From Sphingobacteriales bacterium (GTDB taxonomy: Bacteria > Bacteroidota > Bacteroidia > Chitinophagales > Chitinophagaceae), in assembly GCA_016219985.1 (NCBI GenBank), contig JACRJO010000003.1, positions 1 to 64,000 of the forward strand: 64,000 nucleotides of DNA, given 5' to 3'. Below are positions 34,649 through 43,089 of the stretch, piece by piece. A model generated the notes under the pieces. The model was not told where the DNA came from, did not search any database, and saw only the letters and a list, made by a program, of their open reading frames with translations. Each line of letters starts with the position of its first letter. Position 1 is the stretch's first letter. A program made the position numbers and the translations under genes.

Positions 34649-34813
34649 ACTTCAATTATGAATCGGCGGAATTTCGGCCTTTGCTGCTTATATTAGTTTA
34701 TCAAAGTGAAATAATAGTTTTCTTAAATAAACTACCCTGCCGGGCATGATCATGCAGCGTTTTTCGGAATGCCTTTTGTCCTGGATTTACAACTCAGGGC
34801 TAAATCCTGTATC

Positions 34814-35215
34814 TCAATACCAGCTCCTTCCTTCTTCCAGGCTCTTCAAAAACGCCGCGGCTTCTGCGCTGACTTCTGTATAAAGTACCTTCCCTTCCAT
34901 CTCATACATAAAGAACCGGCAATCGCCATCGTACTTAAACACTACCGGCTGCACCTGCTGACCTCCTTTATAGAAGATCATATTCCCGCCGAATCCGCAT
35001 TGGGGTTTGTCCCGCTGTTTCCCGGACAGAAAACCGGCCAGCTTACGGATCGCGGTGGTTTCGGTTGTGCTTACCGTACTGCTTACCGAATCGGTTCCGG
35101 GTATATTAAAACTGATAACAAGACTGTCGGATCCGGATAATTGTTTACTGGTGCCTGCTGTAGTGCAGGACAGGAAGAAGAGAACCGGTGACAGGAACAG
35201 GAACTGGCGAAGCAT
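34814..35215 (-). CDS. Lipoprotein of unknown function
   Basis: 133 residues. Signal with lipobox LSC (MLRQFLFLSPVLFFLSC, Cys17), a Ser/Thr-rich stretch, then a compact domain with CGFGGNMIFYKGGQQVQPVV and CRFFMYEMEGK. Its start lies about 20 nt after the terminator of the phosphatase gene, so it is either expressed by read-through or from a promoter I cannot see. Confidence 0.65.
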   Translation of the reverse strand: MLRQFLFLSPVLFFLSCTTAGTSKQLSGSDSLVISFNIPGTDSVSSTVSTTETTAIRKLAGFLSGKQRDKPQCGFGGNMIFYKGGQQVQPVVFKYDGDCRFFMYEMEGKVLYTEVSAEAAAFLKSLEEGRSWY

Positions 35216-35224
35216 ATTTACCCT

Positions 35225-35256
35225 AAAAATAAGCAGCCCCGCTGAAAAACGGGGCT
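35225..35256 (-). terminator. Terminator after the AlkP-superfamily gene
   Basis: CGGGGCT/AGCCCCG stem (35250-35256 with 35235-35241), followed on the minus strand by GCTTATTTTTAG. Confidence 0.8.
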
Positions 35257-35305
35257 GTCCTTTACATTAACACGCTATATATAAAGTTTCCACGGGTAAA
35301 AAGTC

Positions 35306-36409
35306 TCAATCCGCCCTGTGCAGGGCTACCGGGGCCGCTTCAGCCGGCGCAAAATCCTCCCCGAGTACCTGTGCAATGGTCTGCGCCATTTGCTGCAGGT
35401 AATATTGCTCCCGGTCTTTGATCTCCCCGGCAGGTTCGATCCCCGGTCCCAGCACCGCAAACCAGGCCTGGGATGATCCGCTGATGAATTCCCCGTGCGA
35501 GGTCCAGTTGCCGGGACGGCTTCCCCGGCCATGATCCGTTGTTATAATAAAAGTGGTATGGTCCTTATAACCGGGAGTAGTCTGCACCCAATGCCAGAGA
35601 TCCGCGATCATGCGGTCCGCCACTGTGGCCTGTTGCAGGTACAGGTCGTAGCGCCCGTCATGGGCAAACTCATCTGCCTCCCCTAACCCAAGGCAAAGCA
35701 CTCTTGGTTTATGCTGTTGCAGGTATTCCCGGGCCGTTAAAAAAGTAAGCTGGTCATACCGGGTGGCTTTCTTCTCCTGTACGCCTTCCTGCTGCAGGGC
35801 ATTGATCAGGGGCTGACCGGCTCCGTCCCCCCCCGGGGCCGTGTACCCGCTGTTCACCGGCAACCCGTTCCGTTCTGCATTCAATATATAAGGAAACAGT
35901 TCCCAGGAAGAAAACACGGCCACTTTACCCGCAAAAACCGGGCGGCTGTCCAAGTATTCAAATACATTGATATGGGGGTTCTTTTTCTTCCGGTTAGACG
36001 ATATCTGCTCATCCGTATTCCCGGTAAACAGTTCATGATACCCCGGGTAGGAAAGCGCATAATCATTGGCCGCATTTACTTTATTCTGGTAACGCCGGTT
36101 TCCAAATACCTGGCCTTTCTTCGCGATCACATTCCAGAAAAAAGGCATCAGCCTTGCCCTCCTCTCTTCTGCCGTGGGCGCCCCGTACTGCAGGGCCAGC
36201 GTGGAATGATCGGGTGTGTATTTTTCAGATTGAAGAAGGACGGAATCGGCCCCGGTGAATAATTCCTGCCAGCGAAACCCGTCGATTGTGATGATAAAAA
36301 GATTCTGTGCAACAGGAAGCGGCGCAGCCGCCGGAGCTTTAATTTCCTGCTTTCCCAGTACGGGCATCAGCAAGATCCCGAGGATAAAACAGGTCCAGAC
36401 GTTTTTCAT
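35306..36409 (-). CDS. Secreted alkaline phosphatase-superfamily hydrolase
   Basis: 367 residues with an N-terminal signal. AlkP-superfamily metal-site motifs in order: TIDGFRW (first Asp), LSYPGYHELFTG (nucleophile region, Ser or Thr), GLGEADEFAHDGRYDLY, TTDHGRG and SHGEF. The closest types are type I phosphodiesterase and sulfatase-like enzymes. It should release phosphate or a phosphoryl group from organic esters outside the cytoplasm; the substrate is not evident. A four-heptamer Pho-type array precedes it, so induction by phosphate starvation is predicted. Confidence 0.85.
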   Translation of the reverse strand: MKNVWTCFILGILLMPVLGKQEIKAPAAAPLPVAQNLFIITIDGFRWQELFTGADSVLLQSEKYTPDHSTLALQYGAPTAEERRARLMPFFWNVIAKKGQVFGNRRYQNKVNAANDYALSYPGYHELFTGNTDEQISSNRKKKNPHINVFEYLDSRPVFAGKVAVFSSWELFPYILNAERNGLPVNSGYTAPGGDGAGQPLINALQQEGVQEKKATRYDQLTFLTAREYLQQHKPRVLCLGLGEADEFAHDGRYDLYLQQATVADRMIADLWHWVQTTPGYKDHTTFIITTDHGRGSRPGNWTSHGEFISGSSQAWFAVLGPGIEPAGEIKDREQYYLQQMAQTIAQVLGEDFAPAEAAPVALHRAD

Positions 36410-36423
36410 GTGTAACGGTTTTG

Positions 36424-36479
36424 CAAAGAAAGTCAGCCTGTGTAATCCCTGTATTAAGCGGCGATTACCGAATTGTTAG
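36424..36479 (-). promoter_or_regulatory. Pho-type promoter of the phosphatase gene
   Basis: Minus-strand heptamers CTAACAA (36479-36473), GTAATCG (36468-36462), TTAATAC (36457-36451), ATTACAC (36446-36440), each separated by 4 nt. Eight nt later comes TTTCTTTG (36431-36424), a one-mismatch TAnnTTTG element. The array overlaps the pbfA-like stop codon. Confidence 0.7.
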
Positions 36480-37822
36480 GAAACCCCGCGAATAGCCTGT
36501 TCAAGAATATCCAGGGCCCTGTCTATTTCTTCTCTTGTAATAATCAGCGGCGGGCATAATTGCAATACATTTCCCCGGGATACTTTAAAACTCAGGCCAT
36601 TCCTCAAACAATCATACAGTACCGCCTCCGCCTCCATCACGGCTCTTTCTTTCGTCACCGGGTCCTTTACCAGCTCAATGGCCCATAACAATCCTGTTCC
36701 CCTGATATCCCCAATGAGCGGGTACCGGGATTTCCATTCCGCTAATTGCTCACGCAAATAAATTTCATCCTTCCTTACTTTGCCCGCCAGGTTTTCCTGC
36801 TCCGTATATTCAATCATGGCTAATGCGGCAACGCTGCCCAGCGGGGTTTTCTCGTGGGTATAATGACCCAGTGAAATATCGGCTGCAATATTGTATTCAT
36901 CCCGGGTTACGATAGCCGCGAGAGGGAACAGACCGGCGCCCAATCCCTTGCCGAGGCAAAGAATATCCGGTTCGATCCCGTATGCTTCAAAAGCAAACAG
37001 GCTGCCTGTTCTTCCAAAAGCGATGGGAATCTCATCCAGTATCAGCAATACGCCATACCGGGTGCATATTTCCCGGATCCGTTGCCAGTATTCCACTGAA
37101 GGGACCTGCACATCGGTGTTCCGGATGGTCTCGGCTATAAAAGCGCCGGCATCTTTGTTCCGGAGCAATGCTTCTTCGAGGGCATCGGCAAATGCAAGAT
37201 CATTCTCCCCGGTATTCCGGTAGGTATCCACCTGCGGGATAAAGACCGTTTCAGGATTCAGTTGCCCCATATACCTGCGGAACTCTTCTTCTCCTCCCGC
37301 TGCAATGGCATCTAATGAAGCCCCGTGAAAGGAACCTTCCACCGATACCACTTTTTGTTTCCCGGTAATCCGGCGGGCTAATTTTAACGCCATTCCCACA
37401 GCAGCCGTTCCACCGGGAGCAAATAATACCCTGTTTAAGGAAGCCGGTAACAGCGATACCAGTTTCTCCGCCAGCTCAATGGCCGGCTTATTGGTATAAC
37501 GGCGGGGAGAGAAGGGGAGCACGTCCAGTTGCTTCTTCATTCGCTCAACCACAAAAGGGTTCCGGTAACCTGCCTGGTGCACACTGTTGCCATGAAAATC
37601 CATATACCGCTTTCCATTCGTATCCGTGATATAGATCCCTTCGCAGGATTCGATGGCATCGAGACAGGGAGTGGACAGGGACTGGTGGAGAAAGACACGG
37701 GCATCCCGGTCCAGGAGTGAAAGGGTTTCCGGGTCAAGCGCCTGGTACCAGTCCTGCCGGGCTGCTGAAAAATTCACATCCCCTTCTTCGGGCAGTCCTC
37801 CTTTATTTTCCTGCATACGCAT
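36476..37822 (-). CDS. pbfA: PLP enzyme, class III aminotransferase fold; PbfA-like hydroxy-AEP ammonia-lyase
   Basis: 448 residues. PLP site K292 in LGKGLGAGLFPLAAI, with D263 in LILDEIPIAFGRTG. The N-terminal region (FLHQSLSTPCLDAIESCEGI, YMDFHGNSVHQAGYRNP, SPRRYTNKPAIELA) is the pattern I recall for PbfA, which converts (R)-1-hydroxy-2-aminoethylphosphonate to phosphonoacetaldehyde and ammonia. Its operon partners are a PhnX-like hydrolase that would cleave that aldehyde and a phosphonate-associated FAD oxidase. A transaminase acting on aminoethylphosphonate is the alternative. Confidence 0.7.
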   Translation of the reverse strand: MRMQENKGGLPEEGDVNFSAARQDWYQALDPETLSLLDRDARVFLHQSLSTPCLDAIESCEGIYITDTNGKRYMDFHGNSVHQAGYRNPFVVERMKKQLDVLPFSPRRYTNKPAIELAEKLVSLLPASLNRVLFAPGGTAAVGMALKLARRITGKQKVVSVEGSFHGASLDAIAAGGEEEFRRYMGQLNPETVFIPQVDTYRNTGENDLAFADALEEALLRNKDAGAFIAETIRNTDVQVPSVEYWQRIREICTRYGVLLILDEIPIAFGRTGSLFAFEAYGIEPDILCLGKGLGAGLFPLAAIVTRDEYNIAADISLGHYTHEKTPLGSVAALAMIEYTEQENLAGKVRKDEIYLREQLAEWKSRYPLIGDIRGTGLLWAIELVKDPVTKERAVMEAEAVLYDCLRNGLSFKVSRGNVLQLCPPLIITREEIDRALDILEQAIRGVS

Positions 37823-37845
37823 TGGTTAAAATCAGGTGCCGGCCC

Positions 37846-38967
37846 TTACAGGCCGCCAAATATATTTTCGGTAAATCCGAAAGACAGGGTCATGCCGGCC
37901 CCGCCCAGCCCGTTAATAAGGAAGACTCCTTCTTCCGGCTGCTGCACAAAAAAATCCTCCCCGTTGGTCAGCCTGGGGTAAATGCCGTTCCAGGATTCCG
38001 TCAGTTCTTCATCCTTAAAGCGGGCAAAGGTCTTCAGGTAATCAAGGATCATCCTGTTGATAAAATGTTTGTCGAAGGGATCGTGGGTCAGCCCGTATTC
38101 GTGGGAATCGCCGATGGTCAGTTCCCCGGCATCGTTCTGCGCCACCATGACATGAATTCCCCAGTCCAGGTACGCGGCATAATCCCGCCGGTAGCGTTCT
38201 TTCAACCGGGCCAGTGAAGGGGCCACGGAGAATCCTTTATAATGAACAAGAGATAAAGACCCGCAGAGCGCCGGCCCGATCCGCCAGTTACCCGGTTGCG
38301 CCTTCATCCGCATCATCTGCAATTTGCATTTGGTAAGGGGAGCTGCCGCGTATAATTCCGGGTACAGGCTTTCAAAATCGGCGCCGCTGCAAACAACGAC
38401 GATATCGGCTTCCAGGGTTTCCTTCCCCAGTTCGACAAACGGGTAACGGACAGCAGTAACCGCCCTTCCCCAGGTAAATTCCACCCCGTATTTTTCCTGC
38501 AACCAGCCGGGCAGGGCCGCTATCGTTTTCCGGGAATCAATGATCAGTTCATCCGGGCTCCATAAGGAACCGATCAGCCGCTCCGTAACAACCGCGCCGG
38601 ATTTCCGGCTTGTCTCTTCCGGGGAAAGCAGGCGGCATCCCCTGTTCTTATCAATGTTCTCCACCAATTCATTCATTACCTCCCATTCATCGGGTGAATA
38701 CGCCATATGCAGGGAGCCCACCTCATCAAACCAGGTATCCGCTTCCGCAGCCACCTGTTTCCAGATCGCCCGGGACCGCATTGCCATTTCATACAAGGCT
38801 CCTTCGGGTTGTCCCACGGGCCAGACCATCCCGAAATTCCGGATGGAAGCGCCTACCGCCCGCCCGGTTCTTTCAACGACATGCACTTTATACCCCCGCA
38901 ATGCCAGGGCTCTTGCCGTAGCCAGCCCGGCTATACCGGCCCCGGTTACGATTGCCTTTCTTTTCAT
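37846..38967 (-). CDS. FAD-dependent oxidoreductase of the TIGR03364 (phosphonate-associated) type
   Basis: 373 residues from ATG 38967, which opens the Rossmann motif VTGAGIAGLATARAL. The start further upstream only adds read-through of the preceding gene. DAO-fold features: VVERTGRAVGASIRNFGMVW, a substrate domain, and the C-terminal FAD contact FLINGLGGAGMTLSFG. TIGR03364 members sit next to PhnX-like hydrolases and are proposed to deaminate aminophosphonates oxidatively to phosphonoaldehydes. That fits this operon exactly. Confidence 0.85.
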   Translation of the reverse strand: MKRKAIVTGAGIAGLATARALALRGYKVHVVERTGRAVGASIRNFGMVWPVGQPEGALYEMAMRSRAIWKQVAAEADTWFDEVGSLHMAYSPDEWEVMNELVENIDKNRGCRLLSPEETSRKSGAVVTERLIGSLWSPDELIIDSRKTIAALPGWLQEKYGVEFTWGRAVTAVRYPFVELGKETLEADIVVVCSGADFESLYPELYAAAPLTKCKLQMMRMKAQPGNWRIGPALCGSLSLVHYKGFSVAPSLARLKERYRRDYAAYLDWGIHVMVAQNDAGELTIGDSHEYGLTHDPFDKHFINRMILDYLKTFARFKDEELTESWNGIYPRLTNGEDFFVQQPEEGVFLINGLGGAGMTLSFGFTENIFGGL

Positions 38968-40255
38968 ACGATGACGATTTGTTGTTAGAAGAAAAATGCC
39001 TGTACCTTTTTTGGAAATACAAACCGGAAACAATCACCAATACAATCCCCGCCACTGACCCCATCAGCACCATCCCGATAAAAAAACGGGTCCAGGAAAT
39101 ATCCAGCCTGGCAAAATTTTTAATGAGCAGGACCCCGGTACTCCCGAGGTATCCAAACGAATCGGCCACATAAATGATGAATCCCGCATTGCTGACGTAG
39201 CGGAAGCTGGCGATCAGCCGCTCAAACAACATGCAGTTGAAAGGCACATAGCCCATATACAGGCCCACCCCGCTCAGCGTCATCCACCAGAACGGAGAGA
39301 TCCGGTCTTCGAGGAAGAGGAAACTGCTGGCCATTGAAATCAAAAACCCCAGCACAATCACGATATGATTGATGAGCAGGGCATGGATATTTTTTCTAAC
39401 CAGGATCAGCGAACCCATCAGCAGCAATACCAGCACCGACGCGGGCAGTTCGCTTTGGGTGAATACGGCCGCGTTTCTCCCATACCCCAGTTCCGTCCAC
39501 ATATTGGAAGCGAAATTGCTGCGGTAGTCGCGGATAATGGTGAGTATAATATAAGCCGTAATGAGTGCGAGGAGACCGGGGAAAAAGGACTTGATAAAAT
39601 CCCGGCGTCTTTTCCGGCTCATGGGTTTCCGCTCGGTACGGGAATAAATATCCCGCTGATCGGGCAAGGGCGTTTTATCGAGCAGCCAGGTAAACAAAAT
39701 GAGTACGGGGAAAAACAGCAGGCCGGTCACCCAGGGCATCCAGTATTCAGTTACATTCCAGTTCAGCAGGACAAATTTCCCCGCTGTTTGTGCAAAGCCG
39801 GAAGCAAAGATGAAACTGGCGGACAGAACAGCCCCAAGCAGTTCAGTGGTTCTCCTGCCCTCGAGGTAGCTGAACACCAGCCCATAGATCACCCCGAGCG
39901 GGAACCCGTTCAGTAAAAGAAAAATGAGATTATAGGGGGCGGGAAACAAAGCAAAAAAGAGCAGGGATACCCAGGAAAGAAAGATCAGTTTCAGGATGGC
40001 TGGCGCCCGTTTATCCGTATGCATGGCCCCGATAAACCCGATCCCGAAAAACTTACTCGCCGTGTACCCGATGGTTTGTGCGATCACTAACCATATTTTA
40101 TAATCCACTCCCGCGTACCGCAAACCGGAGAAATCTGCGGAAGTGAAAGGCTTCCGGAATGCATACATGCAGGTGTACACACAAAAAGCAGAAAGGGCTG
40201 CCAGCAGGGACACCTGCCACTCCTTACGGGAAAAATGAACGGTTACAGGATTCAT
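38888..40255 (-). CDS. DUF5690 membrane protein, MFS-like; candidate organophosphonate transporter
   Basis: 455 residues with about twelve membrane helices and an MFS-like N-terminus (FCVYTCMYAFRKPFTSADFS, GYTASKFFGIGFIGA). The YAFRKP segment recalls organophosphate antiporters (GlpT/UhpT). The gene starts 4 nt inside the PhnX-like gene and its last 80 nt overlap the FAD gene in another frame. In this operon it is the only transporter, so it may import the aminophosphonate. The transport role is inference. Confidence 0.8.
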   Translation of the reverse strand: MNPVTVHFSRKEWQVSLLAALSAFCVYTCMYAFRKPFTSADFSGLRYAGVDYKIWLVIAQTIGYTASKFFGIGFIGAMHTDKRAPAILKLIFLSWVSLLFFALFPAPYNLIFLLLNGFPLGVIYGLVFSYLEGRRTTELLGAVLSASFIFASGFAQTAGKFVLLNWNVTEYWMPWVTGLLFFPVLILFTWLLDKTPLPDQRDIYSRTERKPMSRKRRRDFIKSFFPGLLALITAYIILTIIRDYRSNFASNMWTELGYGRNAAVFTQSELPASVLVLLLMGSLILVRKNIHALLINHIVIVLGFLISMASSFLFLEDRISPFWWMTLSGVGLYMGYVPFNCMLFERLIASFRYVSNAGFIIYVADSFGYLGSTGVLLIKNFARLDISWTRFFIGMVLMGSVAGIVLVIVSGLYFQKRYRHFSSNNKSSSYEKKGNRNRGRYSRAGYGKSPGIAGV

Positions 40256-40929
40256 TGCAGCAGGATAGCGGGTAACGAGGAGAGTTCGTGAAGAATATGA
40301 CTGGGCCCCTCTTCTTCCAGTTCACCGATGGCAGAAGCGCCGGTGGTCACCGCGATAACATAGCGGCAGCCGGCTTTCTTTCCCTCCTCGATATCCACCG
40401 GGGTATCCCCGATCTTGATCACTTCGGCCGGGTCCTCCACCCCGGCCCTTCTCATCAGTTCACTGATCATGTATGAATACGGGCGGCCCATGGCCACTTC
40501 ATTACTGCCGATATAATCATCTACCAAGCCTCTTTCTGTCCATTGAAACCGCTGTACAATCGTATCCGCGATCCGTTTTGAAAAGCCGGTGTTGAGTGCG
40601 ATCCGGATCCCCTTCTCCTTTAACTGCAGGAACAGTTCTTCCGCGCCGGGCATGGGTTTTACGGAAGGATCATACGCATAATAATCCATCATCTCTTCCT
40701 CAAAATCAGCATGTATTTCCCCGATGAATTCCGCATCCGGTTCTATTTCCAGTTTCTCCAGCATCAGCTGAATAGCGAGGGGTTTATGGTAACCCATCAG
40801 CGGGTTGGCATCCGCCGTATCGATCTCCAGCCCCTGTTTGGCAAATGCATGGATAAAGGCCCGGGCCACATTATCCTGGTCCATGACCGTGGTGCCGGCC
40901 ATATCAAAAACAGCGAGTTTGATTGACAT
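40252..40929 (-). CDS. Phosphonatase-like HAD hydrolase (PhnX-like, TIGR03351)
   Basis: 225 residues from ATG 40929 (MSIKLAVFDMAGTT). Phosphonatase hallmarks are present: DxAGT instead of DxDGT (D9), a cap lysine K49 in LMGYHKPL that can form the Schiff base with phosphonoacetaldehyde, Arg instead of Lys at R149 in MGRPYSY, and GDTPVD near 175. The reaction would be C-P bond cleavage to acetaldehyde (or glycolaldehyde from the hydroxylated substrate) and phosphate. First gene of the operon; no PhnW is present. Confidence 0.85.
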   Translation of the reverse strand: MSIKLAVFDMAGTTVMDQDNVARAFIHAFAKQGLEIDTADANPLMGYHKPLAIQLMLEKLEIEPDAEFIGEIHADFEEEMMDYYAYDPSVKPMPGAEELFLQLKEKGIRIALNTGFSKRIADTIVQRFQWTERGLVDDYIGSNEVAMGRPYSYMISELMRRAGVEDPAEVIKIGDTPVDIEEGKKAGCRYVIAVTTGASAIGELEEEGPSHILHELSSLPAILLQ

Positions 40930-40943
40930 CTGAAATATTTTGC

Positions 40944-41010
40944 GAAAGGTAAACGGAACAACCCCCAATGCTGTTAAGCCTGCATGAACAAACCTTTAAT
41001 TCTGTGTAAG
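40944..41010 (-). promoter_or_regulatory. Degenerate Pho-type array before the phosphonate operon
   Basis: In register at 11 bp on the minus strand: CTTACAC (41010-41004), TTAAAGG, TTCATGC, TTAACAG (40977-40971), GGGGGTT, then 8 nt and TACCTTTC (40951-40944). Only two or three of the five slots resemble the box, but the register and the 8-nt gap match the strong sites. Confidence 0.35.
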
Positions 41011-41023
41011 CGGGTTTCAGGAA

Positions 41024-41042
41024 GAAAAAAGCGGGAACCGCT
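41024..41042 (-). terminator. Short terminator after the TonB receptor gene at 41045
   Basis: AGCGG-TTC-CCGCT on the minus strand (41042-41030) followed by seven T, two nt after the stop codon. Confidence 0.7.
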
Positions 41043-41044
41043 CT

Positions 41045-43081
41045 TTACCATTGGAAGGAAACAGCGATCCAGCCGCTGCGGCCCAGGCCGTTTATTCCGG
41101 ATCCGTGGGTGCGGTAATCCTTGTTGAAGATATTTTGTAAACCGGCTGAAAACTGTACGCTCTTGGTTTTATAACCGCCGTATAAATGATAAACAGCCCA
41201 GCCCGGTGTTCCGCCCACCGGGATCCGGTTGTCTTCTTTATCCCCCTGGGCAAGCCTGTTTTGTTTCGCGGCAAACTGCATCTCGGCAGCCATGTACCAG
41301 TCCGTTTCCCGGTATAAAGTCATCAGCCGTCCATTCATTGGCGGCATGCGGCGGAGCGGTTCATTCCTGGTAAGGTTCTGCCCGTAGGTACAGGCCAGGC
41401 CACCGTTTACCCGGAGTGCTTTTACAACCTGGTAACTGATACTGAATTCCGCTCCCCGGATAAACGCGGCTTCCGAATTTTCTTTCCGGTATACCGGGTA
41501 GCCATTGATGACCTGCCCTTCTTCTTTTACGCGGGTGATCAGGTCGGACAGATGCATATAAAATAAAGCAGCTGTTCCGCTGAAACCTTTATGCTGTATT
41601 TTATAACCCAGTTCCGTATGCGCCGATTTTTCCGGCCGCAAACCGGCCGAGGGCAGTTCATAGCGGAAATCAACAATGCCCAGGGTACCCATATCATCCA
41701 CATTGGGCGCCCGGTAACCGCTGCTGAAGGTTATATATACCGATTGTTGCTGACTGAGTATATACATCAGCGCGGTATTACCCACCAGCGCGGAAGGCGT
41801 GATCCGCACATTTCCCAGACTTGTATCACGGATGCGAACAGAGAACGTATTAAAGCGGAGTCCGGCATCCAGCAACCAGTGTCCATACCGGAAATGCTGC
41901 AGGGAATACAGGGAATAATTCCCATACACGGACGCATCGGGATACAATCCTCTTTTGGCCGTCGCCTCACCGGAAACAGTATTGACATCCTGCCGGTTGC
42001 TGGCCACTTTATCCATATAAATCTCCATCCCGGAATTCGCCGTCCAGTTCCTGGTAAAGGCGGACAGGATATCCGCTGTAATACCCGCTGTACGGACCCT
42101 GTCCTTTTCTTTCCGCAGTATTGTGCTCCCGTTTTTCTGACTGTTCCTGCCTTCCAGTCCCTGCTGGAACGAGATGGTGATTTCAGTTTCCTTATTCCAT
42201 ACCGAATGACCGGCAACAAGGAGTTTCGCATAACCCAAAAACCGTTGCTGCGGATCCATTTCATTGAGGCGGTAATTCTCCAGCTGTACTTTATGGTAAA
42301 CCGGGACATGCTGTTGTTGTAAAAACTGGTTGGCCAGCAGCAGGGTGATATTTTTCTTCAGCAGGAACCGGGCCTTGATATCAAAGGCCCATTCATCATA
42401 CCCGGACGGAGTTTGCTTGCCCGTTGTATCGCCGCCTCTTATATCCCCGAAATCTCTTTTACTGATACCTGCCAGCAGTGCTGTCCTTTTGCCGGAATAC
42501 TGTGCTTCCCCCCGGGCCGTTTTTTCCATCCCCCCTGTCATGTATTTCCCGGACAGCATCCCGTTTACCACCGGTTTGCCGGAAGTGAAGGATGGTTCTT
42601 TAGTAAATACCTGGATCACCCCGCCCATGGCATCCGTCCCGTATTGCACGGAGCCGGTACCCCGGGCCACTTCAACCCGGCGGATCGTGTACGCATCAAT
42701 GGTATTCAGGTATTGATTGGGACCATACCGGAAGGTGGAATTATTCAGGCGGATCCCATCCACCAGGATCAGGGTCTGGTTACCCGTCAGTCCCCGTACA
42801 AAAGGAGAACCGCCCCCGAGGTTTGTTCGCTGAACAAATACCCCGGGCATACTCATTAATGCGTCAGGGCTGGTACGAGGATGAAATTCCTTCGTGTATT
42901 GTGCGGAGAGCGTACTGACCGAATAAGGCACATAAATATTCTGCTGCTTACTGCGCTGGGCCGTCACCACGACTTCACGCAGTGATTCACCCACCGTATC
43001 AGTGGTGCCGGCCGGTTGTTGTGCGGCGGCAGGCAGGCTAAAAAAACCAATCAGCCCGAAACAGGTATTTCTTAAATTCAT
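41045..43081 (-). CDS. TonB-dependent receptor (FepA/BtuB size)
   Basis: 678 residues. Signal peptide (1-20), TonB box-like EVVVTAQRS near 35-43, plug with TSPDALMSMPGVFVQRTNLG, GGSPFVRGL and LVDGIRLNN, and a barrel ending in WIAVSFQW. It has no CarboxypepD_reg domain, unlike the other receptors in the window. It lies 8 nt behind the first beta-propeller phosphoesterase gene, so it probably imports a product of those enzymes or the metal they need. Confidence 0.9.
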   Translation of the reverse strand: MNLRNTCFGLIGFFSLPAAAQQPAGTTDTVGESLREVVVTAQRSKQQNIYVPYSVSTLSAQYTKEFHPRTSPDALMSMPGVFVQRTNLGGGSPFVRGLTGNQTLILVDGIRLNNSTFRYGPNQYLNTIDAYTIRRVEVARGTGSVQYGTDAMGGVIQVFTKEPSFTSGKPVVNGMLSGKYMTGGMEKTARGEAQYSGKRTALLAGISKRDFGDIRGGDTTGKQTPSGYDEWAFDIKARFLLKKNITLLLANQFLQQQHVPVYHKVQLENYRLNEMDPQQRFLGYAKLLVAGHSVWNKETEITISFQQGLEGRNSQKNGSTILRKEKDRVRTAGITADILSAFTRNWTANSGMEIYMDKVASNRQDVNTVSGEATAKRGLYPDASVYGNYSLYSLQHFRYGHWLLDAGLRFNTFSVRIRDTSLGNVRITPSALVGNTALMYILSQQQSVYITFSSGYRAPNVDDMGTLGIVDFRYELPSAGLRPEKSAHTELGYKIQHKGFSGTAALFYMHLSDLITRVKEEGQVINGYPVYRKENSEAAFIRGAEFSISYQVVKALRVNGGLACTYGQNLTRNEPLRRMPPMNGRLMTLYRETDWYMAAEMQFAAKQNRLAQGDKEDNRIPVGGTPGWAVYHLYGGYKTKSVQFSAGLQNIFNKDYRTHGSGINGLGRSGWIAVSFQW

Positions 43082-43089
43082 ACCCGTAC

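Noticed and set aside
34701..34722. 22-nt sequence matching the end of the ECF sigma gene (32408-32429) with two mismatches
   Set aside because: One copy is coding (last codons of the sigma factor); A/T-rich and short, so chance similarity is likelier than a shared element.
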